Assembly (NCBI RefSeq): GCF_036324505.1
Contig: NC_086371.1
Span: 1,486,001 to 1,550,000 of the forward strand
Length of the DNA stretch: 64,000 nt
Direction of reading: 5' to 3'
Source: Eleginops maclovinus
Taxonomy: Eukaryota > Chordata > Actinopteri > Perciformes > Eleginopidae
Shown piece by piece: positions 37,700 to 58,200 of the stretch. Under the pieces are notes generated by a model. That model did not search any database. It had not been told where the DNA came from and worked only from the letters and a program-made list of their open reading frames with translations. Each line of letters opens with the position of its first letter. The first letter of the stretch is position 1. A program made the position numbers and the translations under genes.

Positions 37700-39640
37700 T
37701 TGGATTCTGTAGATGATAGGAAAGGAGCTTCCATGCTTCCTTTGTTATCTCCTTTAGGATACACTGGACCATCCTGTAGGAAAGGAAAGGAGGTAATGCC
37801 GTCCCACAATGCCTAGCAGCTGCATAATTATCAACCAATGGTGATCCAGAAACACAGACCATGTTCGTTACGCTGCGTCTAACAACTTATGTCGTATCTT
37901 TCCAAAGTGCTTATATGTTTTAAACTTTCATTATGAACTCATTACTGTAAAATGATCCATTCCAGTCTCACAGTATGGATGAGATGGATGGTATTTCTTG
38001 AGGTACAGCAGTAGAGTTGAAGGCCTAACAACTCACGCTCTCATTGCGTAACGTTGCATTTATTTCTAATAATCTCATCAAAGTCCTGATGAATTATCCT
38101 TTAGTTCTTTCCCTAACCGCAAGAGGAGATCCCCTGCGGTTAAGGAATAGTGGTTAGGAAAGGACACAAGAGCAGATTTCTTTTGGACTATTAGACTGTA
38201 GCCATATAAATGGACTGCACTTACACAGGTCTCTTCGACCCCTACATACATTCAGGCTGTCAGGGAAGCTAACACTCACACACACACCATTGGCCATCGG
38301 GAGCAACAGGGTTCAGTATCTTGCAGAAGGATTGGGTGACTGAAGGAATGGAAAGAAGTTACCGGGCTGTTAATCTCTCCTCCGTTAAACACCTCATTTT
38401 CCGCATTTGTTTGGAGACGGCCCTGATGAACAATAAGCCGATGTAGCAGAAGCTAACCCTCTAGTGGGGTGGGAACTGTACACAATTGTACTTTTTATGA
38501 TAATAATGCCTGTTTAAAAACAATGAACGCTGTAGAACAATTGCTGGTAGTTCCTTTAAGAGTTCAAGTCAATTTTTGAACACATTTCTCTGATGAAATC
38601 TAGCATAACAAAGCCAGGCGGGAAGCAAAACCGCTTAAAAGCACATCAGGGCGTCTCAGTGAAAGCAGAGAGGAATCCCATTATGTTTTACTCTAATTTG
38701 TTTAAATCTATTCTGATTTAAAAAGAAATAGTTTCCAGCCTCCAGAAAGGTTATTACTTTATAATGAGACGGCTCGTGATACCTTCAGCTACAGAATATA
38801 TTCACGTCTCAGTTTTATATTCATGAAGCCAATCATTTTGCCCCGGTAGGTGTCCTGTTTTTCCACACTCAGTGGCAAATACATTTGCAGCACATCAAGA
38901 ACGAGAGGAATAATAACGCCGGTCAATGTTTAAACTCTACTTAAAAAAGCAAAATGTTCTTTCAACACTTCCCCCGAGGCGCTGCGCTTTCATTAGCATT
39001 GAAGACTGTTTTTGAATTCCCTATTATGTTCATCTGAACGGGCGTGTTATCTGAGCAGTCCTTTCCCCCGGAAAGACAGGTAGACATGACGAGACGGGAG
39101 GCAAAGAAGGATCCAACATGAGAACGAGAAAGACGGATTAGAGGAGGCAGAAGTTTTTGGACTGGCAGAGAAAAGGAGGATAAGTCAGAGAGCCGAAAAG
39201 CAGACGGACTGAAGACAAACTTGACAGCTTTTGAGACAAAATGTCATCTGTCTTCAGCTTCCTCTCTAAGCCAAATGTAAATCATGAGCGGAAAATCAGA
39301 GCGACACAAATGCTCGGCTTTTCTGAATATCAAATGAAGCCCAACATGGTAAATACCTCCAAACCATGAAGACAAATACAGCAGGTGGATCTGGATTTAT
39401 TGTGCCAGTTACTTTTGCAACAGCAGCCGGGAAGGAAGTGATGACTTGGCAGAAACTGGGGAAGTTATTGCCTCATAAAACTGAGAATATCTCCATGAGG
39501 TGGTGCTGCATTATTCAAGCCACTATGGGCAAAAGTTTTATTTGGATCTGTAAAATCCTACAGCAGGCAGGAGTTTCATGGAGACAGACGCAAGCGGGGG
39601 GAGAAAACGCATGCATCGTCTTTTTGATTCAACCGACGGA
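37700..39640. other. glra1 intron, nothing recognised
   Basis: About 1.9 kb of unique-looking DNA. I found no exon, tandem array or recognisable element. Confidence 0.5.
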
Positions 39641-39649
39641 TACTGAGGG

Positions 39650-41019
39650 GGGAGAAGTACTCAGAAGTACTCAGAATAACAGTAGAAGTACTCAGATCTT
39701 GTACTTGAGTAAAGTAGAAGTACTCAGATCTTGTACTTGAGTAAAAGTAGAAGTACTCAGATCTTGTACTTGAGTAAAGTAGAAGTACTCAGGTCTTGTA
39801 CTTGAGTAAAAGTAGAAGTACTCAGATCTTGTACTTGAGTAAAGTTGAAGTACTCAGATCTTGTACTTGAGTAAAGTAGAAGTACTCAGATCTTGTACTT
39901 GAGTAAAAGTAGAAGTACTCAGATCTTGTACTTGAGTAAAGTAGAAGTACTCAGATCTTGTTCTTGAGTAAAGTAGAAGTACTCAGGTCTTGTACTTGAG
40001 TAAAGTAGAAGTACTCAGATCTTGTACTTGAGTAAAGTAGAAGTACTCAGGTCTTGCACTTGAGTAAAGTAGAAGTACTCAGGTCTTGTATTTGAGTAAA
40101 GTAGAAGTACTCAGGTCTTGCACTTGAGTAAAGTAGAAGTACTCAGGTCTTGTATTTGAGTAAAGTAGAAGTACTCAGGTCTTGTACTTGAGTAAAGTAG
40201 AAGTACTCAGATCTTGTACTTGAGTAAAGTAGAAGTACTCAGATCTTGTACTTGAGTAAAGTAGAAGTACTCAGATCTTGTACTTGAGTAAAGTAGAAGT
40301 ACTCAGGTCTTGTACTTGAGTAAAGTAGAAGTACTCAGGTCTTGTACTTGAGTAAAGTAGAAGTACTCAGGTCTTGTTCTTGAGTAAAGTAGAAGTACTC
40401 AGATCTTGTACTTGAGTAAAGTAGAAGTACTCAGGTCTTGTACTTGAGTAAAGTAGAAGTACTCAGGTCTTGTTCTTGAGTAAAGTAGAAGTACTCAGGT
40501 CTTGTTCTTGAGTAAAGTAGAAGTACTCAGATCTTGTACTTGAGTAAAGTAGAAGTACTCAGGTCTTGTACTTGAGTAAAGTAGAAGTACTCAGGTCTTG
40601 TGCTTGAGTAAAGTAGAAGTACTCAGGTCTTGTACTTGAGTAAAGTAGAAGTACTCAGATCTTGTACTTGAGTAAAGTAGAAGTACTCAGGTCTTGTACT
40701 TGAGTAAAGTAGAAGTACCAGAGTGTAGGAATACTCTGTCACAGTGAAAGTATTCTAAATGTTCCTCCAGTGAAAGTAGAAAGTACTCTCCTCTAAATGT
40801 ACTTAAAGTAGCGACAGTAAAAGTAGTCATTGTCTGATTGGTCCATTTCAGAATAATATCTCTGATATGTTTTATAATGATTGATCAGTAAAGTGTTCTC
40901 AGAGCTGGTAAAGGTGCAGCTAGTTTGAATGGCTTTGTATACTGCAGGGTAGCTGCTGGATTTACTGCAGGTGAACTACAGTCTGATTTAAGGGAGATCA
41001 TATTTACCATCATTAATCC
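39650..41019 (-). mobile_element. dispersed element with internal 32-bp minisatellite, copy 2
   Basis: Inverted relative of 6002-7950. About 33 units of the complement (CAGATCTTGTACTTGAGTAA plus AGTAGAAGTACT) at 39,655-40,720 are followed by a leader (40,725-41,019) that closely matches 6002-6303 reversed. Homology ends at CATTAATCC in both copies. Confidence 0.75.
39655..40720 (-). repeat. 32-bp minisatellite, about 33 copies
   Basis: Same unit as the 6.3-7.95 kb array on the opposite strand, with the same GATCT/GGTCT variation and occasional TTCTTGAG or TGCTTGAG variants. Confidence 0.97.
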
Positions 41020-43078
41020 AAATATCTAATATTGCTATTTTGGTAAAATTTCTATTGCTTTGCAGCCCTACTGACCTCCATGGCTGCATCAGGACTTCAC
41101 TCATAGCCAAACATCGTAGTGTTTGACTTGAAATGTGACTTCAGTGTTTGGTCGCCTCAGTCTGAGCTTCAGGATTAGCTCTTTTGTCAAGCTGCTGTTT
41201 CCAAGGTCAAAGACAGACCTCGGAGCTGGAGAATGTGCTTTGTTGTGACGGCAATTGAATCGCAGTCATTTTGAAAACAACAGGAAACTCTGTAACTGCC
41301 TAACCAGAGAGTGGCATGCTGACATTAGTCCCTCTCACAAACAAGGGAACAATACCAGCTTTTGAGGATGGGATTTCCCAGCTTGTACATGAGGTTTCAT
41401 CAGGTAGCAAGTCATTACACAGTGCATGAACAAATAAGCAGCATGTGTATCCAAAAGCCTCTATTGAATCCTCCTTTCATCAGACTGTTTGGAGTCATTG
41501 TTGTCTGTGCTTCGCTGTGTGCTGCATGAATGTGTTGCAGGAGTTGAAAGTGTGTTGATGTGCAGCTGCCGGTTGTAGTCTGCCAGAAGCACCGTTAGTC
41601 CTTGTGTGGCTGTGAAGGGAGAGCAACAGTGGCTGTTTACGCTCGCAGCGTGATGCCGTTTAGGGGAGTGGGGAGATTAGGAGGAATGTAGTCCACCTCC
41701 CGCCTTCCCCTAATCTCTCTGCTCCTGCTTTACTATAATATGCAATATGCATGTCATGATTACAATCCGACAAGAGCTCAGTTCTATCATTTATATTATA
41801 GTCTCTATTTTTGTTAGGCAAATCCTTTGGTGCTTTGCCATTGTTCTGACGGTCCATTATTGCTCCTCTACAATGTCCAAAGTTGTCCGATGGGAGCAAT
41901 AGCAAATGTCTCCGGCAGCTTGTTATGCCAAAGGGAAATGGCCATTGTTCTCAAGGCCCATTTCTCCGATAACACACACTCTATGTACAGCGAAAACGAG
42001 CTTATTGCTATAACTTCACTGGACTTTGTCCTACAAAGGAGAAAGGCACGACCTGCTGTACATGCCAAGCTCACTCCTCCTGTCTTAACGTAACCAACCC
42101 AACTAAAAAAGCAGCGAGGAATCAGAGGCAGAGTTATAAATATTGCATGTCTGGGAGAAAAACTGAAGGTGTTATTTTGCATTATAAGCAGCCAAAAAGC
42201 TTCTTTTTCTCGTACTCTGGAGCGATAGCCCTTGGCACCACAGTTGCATAAACGCATAAATGGGCAGTCGGACACACGGACAGTTGTGCACATGGGAAGC
42301 TGCACAAACGAGTAAGTAATCAGAGGCAGAGTAGGACATGGCAAGCCTTACCATGACAGTCGCACAAATCGTACAAATGGACAGTCGTACAAATGGACGT
42401 TCAAACGGGTTTGTTGAGCCAATGGTATTGGTTTGCTTTTGTTGTTTGTTTTGAACACTAGATGGCGCAATGGACCCTGGGTAATAAAGTAATTAAGGCT
42501 GCGTGAGCAAACAGTTGTTGGTGTAAATAAATGGTATTAATCGCAAGAGTGTCGTGGTTGTCACTGGAGAGCGCACACGTCTCAGTAAAAGTAGGGGCGA
42601 TCGTCACCACAGGGTTTTTTAAGGTCAGACAGAAGATGTTCTGGACTGTGCAGGTTTAGTATAAATGGGACAACAGGCATCCCCAGGTCCATTGGCTATT
42701 CTTCATAAGAACATTCAACACTAAATCTAGGACTATAACATCTACTAGTTTGTAAGGTTAAAATAATATGGTTCTTGAGAAAATACTGTACACATTTGCA
42801 GTGAAGGGCACAGAAGTGGTGTTTCTACACTCAAACACTGAGTATCAGCAACATCTGCAACAAAGATGATTAAATGAACACACTGCAGGGGCGGTCCATA
42901 CATTGCGGTACAGTAGCAACAGTAACAAATGTCCCTTCTTCTCTTTGTGTAATGTAATGAGTGCGCCAGGGCTCATAATAAAAACCACAAGAGAGCCAGA
43001 GAGCAAGATGGCCGACGATCCATTTAATCAAAGAAGATCAATGGGAGGCAGCCTCATCAATTACAGTTAACCCTAAAA
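41020..43078. other. glra1 intron, nothing firmly recognised
   Basis: About 2 kb with short ORFs only. The stretch 41,700-42,540 has short internal echoes (GGACAGTCG and GCACAAACG words near 42.26-42.39 kb) and could be an old repeat, but I cannot place it. Confidence 0.4.
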
Positions 43079-43256
43079 GACTGGAGAGCAGGGAGAGGAC
43101 GGGAAAGAGAGAGGGAGAGGGAGGAGAGGGAGGAGGTGGAGGGAAGGATTGGAGAGGACAAGAAGAAAGAGGGAAGGAGAAAATGACAGCAGCAGGAGAG
43201 GAGGAGGAGGAGGAGGAGCAGGAGGAGGAAGGAGGAGGAAGGAGAGTCGATGGGGT
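43079..43256 (+). repeat. polypurine (GA/GGA) tract
   Basis: About 175 bp nearly all G and A on the + strand, including GGAGGAGGAGGAGGAGCAGG. Confidence 0.85.
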
Positions 43257-43426
43257 TGGACTTGATTTATAGCTGTGATACACTTCAGAGCTTTTAAGTG
43301 CTGTCCATATTTTCCATCTGATAAGAAGATTGAAATTATTCAGCCGGAGTGTGTGTGTGTGTGTGTGTGTCCTGTATTTAATGCTGCACACACTTGGGAC
43401 GCTCTCAGGCATATACAGATTGGCTG

Positions 43427-43465
<39 letters not shown>

Positions 43466-43533
43466 TTTGTGTGAACACTGAACTTCCCACTGCAGTGTCT
43501 TCTAAATGTAAACTCTACTTTAATTAATTCATA

Positions 43534-43673
<140 letters not shown>

Positions 43674-43984
43674 TATTGAAGCTGTCTTCTATATCCAGTG
43701 CTAGTAAGCAAATGTATGCATGCTAACAAAGCAACATTAGCATGTGTTGAATCATCAACACCGCTAACCGTTAGCATAAAAGCATTCTTATTGTTAGCAT
43801 GTCGACGTTAGCATTTAGCTCAAAGACCTGTTGTGTCATACATGCTAACAGAGATGCTAATAACAATGTATTTACAATTTGTTGGCGTTAAATGCTCCTT
43901 AAAAACTTGTATTTTGTCTTTCTATATCCAGTTATTAACAAAGGTTGAATACTTATATGTTTTCCTGTATTTAATATGCATCTC

Positions 43985-44080
43985 TACCCTTTCTCTCTTG
44001 CCTTTTATCCACACTGAACCTTTGCTTTTGGGAAATTTCCCCCCGCTACGGGACGGATAAAGGGTTTCTGATTCTGAGGA
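43985..44080 (+). mobile_element. retroposon 3'-end fragment
   Basis: GAAATTTCCCCCCGCTACGG followed by GACGGATAAAGGGTTTCTGATTCTGA-type sequence is the usual end of fish non-LTR retroposons. It is similar to the complement of 3.90-3.99 kb. Confidence 0.5.
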
Positions 44081-45900
44081 GAGTTTTGCAGTTCTCATGC
44101 AAAAAGGGGTGATGGATGGGTCTCATTCCGTTTGAATGGTGAAATCCGTTCAACCACTGAGGAGATATCAATCAAAAGTCAACAAAACTGTCTTTCTGCA
44201 GATTCCACGCCGTTGGTTTTGGAGTATAACCTCATTTCAACTATGGGGAAGCCATGCTGAGAACATACAACCACTTAAAATGCCTCCTTAATATGTCATT
44301 AAGGAGATAAGGAGCATAGATAAACTCCTGCACGACTCTTAGCGGTGTGAGGAGCGTTTGGATAGAAAGGCTCTTTAGTTTTCAGGCCATTTAGTGCAAA
44401 AACAGCCCTGCATTAATGGTGTCTTAATGTGATTAAGGCAGTCAAACACAATCCAAGACGACCAGTTGGAACGAAACAATGCATAACATCTTTGAAGAGA
44501 CAGGATTTTCTAACTCTGCAGGTTATAATCGTACCTAGGATCTTTCACGGTGAGAACTGGGATTTAAATCTTGAACGCAAAAGTGGAATCAGGCTGAAAA
44601 TTGGTTAGGTTTTTGGGTGAGTATTAGCTTAATGCTAGGCTAATCATAATTAGGATCAAGAGGTGTTGGTTAAAGATTAGTTGAGGGGTGTGAGCACCTC
44701 TTATCCACACTACAAACACACAGTATCACCAGCAATACAACAGACCTGCCCTGCAATGCAGCAGAAACTGTAATTAGTATTTCAAACAGGGCTTTTTCTT
44801 TGTGTGTGTGCTGGTGTGGATGAAGGGATGCAAAGAAATACAGAAGACAACAGTCAGATGGAGAGAGGAGGAAGAGGTAGAGACACAATGGACTGCAGCC
44901 TGTAAATCGGAGGAAGAACGACCAGTCCCTAACATCGGGGAGCAGTGAGGCGTGTGCACACACTCACACACACATATGAACACACACATGCCCTCAATTG
45001 TACGTATGCACTGTAACAGGGGAGCGGCGTGGCTGCAGAGGAATAAGTCGGTAATGAGAAGAGAGAGAAATGTGAGGAAAGACGAGGTGGAGGTAAACTG
45101 TCCGTGAAGGATTAATGGCTTCTACTAAAGTCAATGAAGAACATTTGAGGAAACAACTGGTTCGATTTCATCCGAGCGTTTTAGCCTCTTTTAGCTCCTA
45201 GTTTTGGTTTTACATTTGCCAGTTTTGCTCAGTCTTTCTGATCCAGCAGGAATAAGCTAACTAAAGCTTTCCTATTCAGGAGCAAACAGCAGTTCAGTCT
45301 CTCACATACAACCCTCTGTGCAGTCTGAATGTGTCTTCATATGTCTATACTTAGCAACGTTGCTAAACTAACACCTCGGTAATGTTGTTTTTCCACGTTA
45401 CCTAAAACATACCACATATTTGTCGTATTTTTGGTTTCATTTCTCCAAATGGTTTGAATGAAGGTATTTCAATTGGTCTTGTGTAATACCCCTTTAGCAT
45501 GCGTCAGTGTCGTCTACATAAAGACAGTTATTCTCCAGTTGAATCAATACTTTAACAGTGCACTATTTATATCCTGGTTGTTTTGAATATATATTTGAAC
45601 AGATCTTGAGCTATAACACAAACCAGATGAGCTAATGTTAGCGGTAGCTTGTGTCCCATCAACGTGAGAACAACATCTATTGGAATGAAAGATGCTTTTC
45701 AGTTTAAGAGGAGGGATGTTTAATGTGTGTGGTGCTACAGCTCCTATTGTTCAGCAGGAAATACCATAAATAGAACGAAGCATGACGTGAGATCGACTCT
45801 GAGTGGGATTCAGTGACGGAGAGAAAACAGACTGGCATGCAAAGCAGAGGATTATCAGTTCATTGTCCCTCCTGTGCGTGCATCTGACTGTGTGAGTGGA

Positions 45901-45938
<38 letters not shown>

Positions 45939-46055
45939 GGTACAGAGTCGTGTCAAGGCTTTTCGTCTGGAGGTGGATCGTTCATCTCCTCAGTGGCGAC
46001 AGCAGACGTCAACCTCTGTGTGAGTGATGGCTCTGAATCTGAACTAATCAGCCTT

Positions 46056-46105
<50 letters not shown>

Positions 46106-46461
46106 ACCAGTGCCTTGGAGATGGATTTTTTATATTGCAACCTGTCGTTTATGTCTTGTTGTTGCAGAAGTTTCCCTAGAAACTTTGAGAAAATGGATTA
46201 CGACAACAATTTGTATTTTATCTGCTCAAGATTATTTAATTTAAATAAAAATGATAAGAAGGAATATTAAGAAATACAAAAATAATACAAAATAATAATA
46301 ATAAAAGAATCAAATGAGAAAAATACAAATAAAATAATAAAATAAAACACATTTCAGCGAAAAGCCAAATTGAAAAGATGGGTCTTGAAGTCTTTTTTTC
46401 CACTTTCAATCGTATGTAAACCAATCATCAATCTCCAGCAGAAAGAAAGCAGCTGATCGTC
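44081..46461. other. glra1 intron, short CA/GT tracts only
   Basis: Includes GT 45,905-45,937 and CA 46,057-46,103. An AATA-rich patch lies at 46,240-46,345. No exon or element recognised. Confidence 0.5.
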
Positions 46462-50984
<4,523 letters not shown>

Positions 50985-51180
50985 TTAGAGATTTCCAGCC
51001 CCTTAGCCTACGTAAAATGTGTTGGAGCGATAGCCAATAGGAGCACGAGTATTCCATAATGATGTCACTATGTTCCGGAAGTAAATAAAGGAGTCCAATG
51101 GAGGCGTTTCAGGCGAGTGTGTGGGAGAAACTTTTGAGCCTTTGCAGACCATTTACATGCACTAACAGGGCCTCTTTAAG
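50985..51180 (-). mobile_element. dispersed repeat family P, copy 4
   Basis: Complement matches the copy at 16.8-17.15 kb: CCTTTGCAGACCATTTACAT, GCACTAACAGGGCCTCTTTA and TTAGAGATTTCCAGCCCCTT. Confidence 0.65.
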
Positions 51181-51440
51181 TTGTCCGTTCAGCCGTGAAA
51201 TCTGATTGGTTAAAGACATTGCTGCTAATTGATAACCGTGATGCACTAATTGGCGCGCTGAATCGATCGCTCCGTGGCGATCGGGGAGCTCGTTATCCGT
51301 CAGATGTCTTTGAAGGTAATTCTCAGATGAATGCTGCGAAAAAAAACCTCATCCATTCAGGAGCGCTCGTTTCAGTAAAAAAAAAAAGAAGGTTCCTACA
51401 GATTGTGATCTGTCAGCAGATTGTCCTGACGAGGTGATTT

Positions 51441-51444
<4 letters not shown>

Positions 51445-51508
<64 letters not shown>

Positions 51509-51516
51509 ACACACAC
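51445..51516 (+). repeat. (CA)n microsatellite
   Basis: 72 bp of CA with one CATA interruption. Confidence 0.96.
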
Positions 51517-52012
51517 GCGTCCAGTCGGCCTGATGTACCAAATAAACTTTGCCACGTCTGCACATTGTTAGAGCCTGACAAGATGCTGAATATGTTTTAC
51601 ACACATGATGAAGCCTCCACAGATGTCCCACTTTCGGAGAGAGCTCTGTGGTTTTCCTGTCGGCTGCATCGTGACACCTAAAAGCCAAATGCTGACTTAG
51701 TTTAGTTGGAGCCTTTCTTTTTCCACCACTGGAGTTTGGAGACTGAAACCCTGTAGGGTATTTTGTTCTACTTGAGATAGATTATATAAAAACCTGCAGG
51801 AGATGATGAATAGGATAGCCTTGACAAGAACTGACATGGAAGATATCTGATGAGTGTGATTTTCTTGAAAGGTAAATAAATGCAATGTGAATGGTTTGGA
51901 AAAGGCTTGGTGTCAAAACATCAAAGGTATCGACCAACAAAACCCGTAAAATACATAAATACATCAGTTAAAACCCCACAGGTGAATTTAACGAGACAAC
52001 TACACGTCATCA

Positions 52013-52826
52013 GGCCCAACATTAGCCTCCTTTAGCTTAGCGGTGGTGAGGTGAAGTCATGTGACCGTGCTGTAGTTCCTTTATAGCCCAACATTAGCCT
52101 CCTTTAGCTTAGCGGTGGTGAGGTGAAGTCATGTGACCATGCTGTAGTTCCTTTATAGCCCAACATTAGCCTCCTTTAGTTTAGCAGTGGTGACCTTAAG
52201 TCATGTGACCGTGCTGTAGTTCCTTTATAGCCCAACATTAGCCTCCTTTAGTTTAGCGATGGTCACGTGAAGTCATGTGACCGTGCTGTAGTTCCTTTAT
52301 AGCCCAACATTAGCCTCCTTTAGCTTAGCGGTGGGGACGTGAAGTCATGTGACCGTGCTGTAGTTCCTTTATAGCCCAACATTAGCCTCCTTTAGCTTAG
52401 CGGTGGAGACGTGAAGTCATGTGACCGTGCTGTAGTTCCTTTATAGCCCAACATTAGCCTCCTTTAGCTTAGCGGTGGTGACGTGAAGTCATGTGACCGT
52501 GCTGTAGTTCCTTTATAGCCCAACATTAGCCTCCTTTAGCTTAGCGGTGGTGAGGTGAAGTCATGTGACCGTGCTGTGTTCCTTTATAGCCCAACATTAG
52601 CCTCCTTTAGCTTAGCGGTGGAGACGTGAAGTCATGTGACCGTGCTGTAGTTCCTTTATAGCCCAACATTAGCCGCCTTTAGCTTAGCGGTGGAGACGTG
52701 AAGTCATGTGACCGTGCTGTAGTTCCTTTATAGCCCAACATTAGCCTCCTTTAGCTTAGCGGTGGAGACGTGAAGTCATGTGACCGTGCTGTAGTTCCTT
52801 TATAGCCCAACATTAGCTTTTTTCTT
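52013..52826 (-). repeat. 72-bp minisatellite array C, 11 copies
   Basis: Eleven copies of the unit of arrays A and B, with the same internal variants (AGCCTCC or AGCCGCC; GGTGGTGACG or GGTGGAGACG). Each unit carries AGTCATGTGACC. Confidence 0.96.
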
Positions 52827-55224
<2,398 letters not shown>

Positions 55225-58200
55225 CTACAGCTGTTGTGCAATGCAGGGAACAGATCTACATCCACAGAAGTACTCATGCAATGCAGCGACACAAAATCAG
55301 TTTTTGGTCAGGGTTTTGTCAAAGCCGGTGATGCAGATTCTCCCCGTCAAAAGTTAAAGTGATGCCAGAAAACAATGAGTCCAGAAATATGGAGACGGGG
55401 TCAGATGTCTGGTCAGACGGCAGAGACAGCTTACGGAGAATAAATAGGGGATGGATGTCCGGTGGGTCTGCCGGTGTTTTAACGCAAGAAGAACAAGAAG
55501 TAAAGAATTCATAAATAAAATCCATCCACACTAAGAGGAGCTAACAACTTCTTTTATAGGACAAACCCAAATGGCCGTAACCACGACCCCTCTACAGGTG
55601 ATCTGTTTTGTTTTCCTGCAGAAGTTCCCATTTGAAGATGCTATCGAAAATGTAATCATTTTGACAATATCACTATAATCTAATTTGCACATTTTTCTAA
55701 TTTAATAATGGCTCGTTACAACAGAAGCAATTATACGCCACGATCTCTCGAGGTGCAGAGTCTCTCCGAAGCAGGCGAGGCGATTGGAGGAATATTGATT
55801 GGGCACACACACTGAATTACAACAAACCAGCAGAAGCCATGAAGCTTAGATCCCCCCCATGGTCAGGAGGATGTAAAAACAGTATCTGCAGAGAGACGGT
55901 TGCTATAAAAAGAAGGATAAAGGAAAGGGATGAAGAGAGTCTAATCGAGGGTCACTGCACCGCTGAATCGAGAAGCTGTGACTCGATACGGAGGACGGGA
56001 TGGAGGGACGGAGGCGGACGTACAGATGGAGTGATGGATGCGGTTGAATGAGCAGGTTTTTATGGGTCTCCATCCATATGTCATGTTCTGCTTTATGTGA
56101 ACGTAAGAGATTTTACTGATCCGGCTGAGCTGTGGCCTCGAGGGGATCATTTTGACCTCCTGTGAGAGACGTAGCATCTATCCTGACAGAGACGCTGCTT
56201 TTTCCATTTTTGTACGAGACAATCGTCGCCCACCTCCATCTATCTTCTGTTATATATTTGTGCTACTATACCTTAGTTGGACATGGTTTTTTCACCTTTA
56301 CAACAAACCAGAATGCATGCTCTTAAACTTTGTATGCATGAGCGTCACTGCGGAGTCCATCAACCGTAGAGCCAAGAGGACGATTCACGTACGACGACAG
56401 AAGTACGGCGATCCTTGGCGGCACAATTCATCGTCTGCTGTACGATCTTATTAACTCATGGGGGTCTGAGCCCTTTTTCACATGTTTGGCTCGCCTGGTC
56501 TGTTCTGTTATTAAAACATGACCCCTGTGCTGCAGAATCAAGTCTTTACATGTGGTTATTCATAACAAGCTCAGCTCTCAGCATGTGTAGGGTGCAGGGA
56601 TGTCCCATGGATGTGCAAATAGTAATGAGACCATAAGTCCAAGATGAAAACGTTATCATATGTTTTCGAATCCCACAGTGAAAGGCACACGTCTCGAGTC
56701 ATCGTTTTTCTACAATAGATTACAAATCCCCTGAAATGGTACAAACAAGCGGCAAAATGTGTGATGAAGGTGTGGTGCTAAGCTCTATCGTGCATTTGGA
56801 AGTGAAACTTAGGCTCGCTCCGTTGTGGAGATATTTTGCGCAAAACCTTTTTCTGGCGTCAGCGGCAGGGTCGACCCGAGAGGGTTAGACGAATTAACTC
56901 TCCTGTCTTTGTTCTGTTTTTCTGTCTGAAAAATGCCGCCAAATCACGCTTGTACTACATCTGTGCTGTAAGATTTGCAACTCAGTCTACAAAATCAACA
57001 AAGCGCTCAGAAGAAAGACTTTGGGTGCGTCGTTTCTCCTCGATTCGTCCTCATGCAACAACATTTGCTTACACCCGATTGGAAACACTCAAGCCCTTAC
57101 AAGTACAGCAGAGCTCATTTAACTCTGATTCCTATTCCTGAACTTGCTTATGGAAGCTTAGGGTTAGGGTTGTGTATGCTTGTAGTTTGGTTTTACAGTG
57201 TTACCTTTCTTCCAAAAACAAGAGTGAAACCATCCAAAAGGTTTCCAGGAATAGTGGGAAGCAGAGACAGGCAGACGGATGTGCAGAGTCGGCCTGCTGC
57301 AGATCTGAAGGTCACTGAGCTGCTGCTCACTCTTTAGTCTTACAGGGAGATGGAGAGAGATACAGCGGGTCGACTGACTCAGGGATTGATGAACAGGAGA
57401 TAGAAGACTGTCGTTTCCAAAGACATTCACATGAGGCTACAGAGAGGAGATAATAACGAGTGCTTCTGGTGGAGTTGTTTTTGCAATGAGTAGGATGGAT
57501 TCCTGAGGCTCAGAGAAGAAAGAAAGCCTTTCCCTTTGTGTCTCTGAACAATCACCTACAGCACAAGACTTAAAACACCCAGCCAGAACCCCACAGTGTG
57601 GCCATGGTTTGTGGATGTTGGGCAATGTCATGTCCTTCCTCAGGCTATCCTATTCTATGTCTTCAATCTTGCATGAGCGCAGAAATCCTTGGTGAGGTTT
57701 GCAAACCTTTCGCAGAGCCGTGTTAAGAGGAGGACTGAAACGCACAAATGAAAAAAAGGAAAAGCTAAACAGAAACATGTGATGAGTCTCGGTACGTTTC
57801 ACACAGACTTCAGGGAAATGCTCAACACTGAAATGTAGCTCAACAGTTAAAACCATGCTCCGTTATCTAACATTAACACTGGGTTATCTGGTTCTGACCA
57901 CTGGTACGCATGGAGGAAGATTAGGGGCACATGTGAACTTCTTATATTGGACCTAAAGTGACTGTTTTATTTTGTAGATCTGAGAAAAAAAGTCAGAATT
58001 CAAATCAGATTTCTTCCTCAGAATTCTGACTTAAATCTCAACGCAAATAAAGTGTCCCTTAAATTCTTACCTACACATGTTTTGTAATTAGGAAAACACT
58101 CATTAATCCCACACACGTTGGCAATCCAAGTAGCCCTTCTACCAACCCAACCTTAATCAGAATCTAATTCATACTTTTGTCCTGAATCAAGCTTTGACTC

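Noticed and set aside
39366..39740. 124-codon frame on the + strand
   Set aside because: It runs into the 32-bp minisatellite, has no recognised domain and is antisense to a glra1 intron.
41868..42344. 158-codon frame on the - strand
   Set aside because: No recognisable domain or splice context. The composition looks like chance open frame, possibly within an old repeat.
42430..42620. Possible LTR fragment (ACTAGATGGCGCAATGGACC region)
   Set aside because: No paired repeat, primer-binding site or polyprotein nearby; not enough to call.
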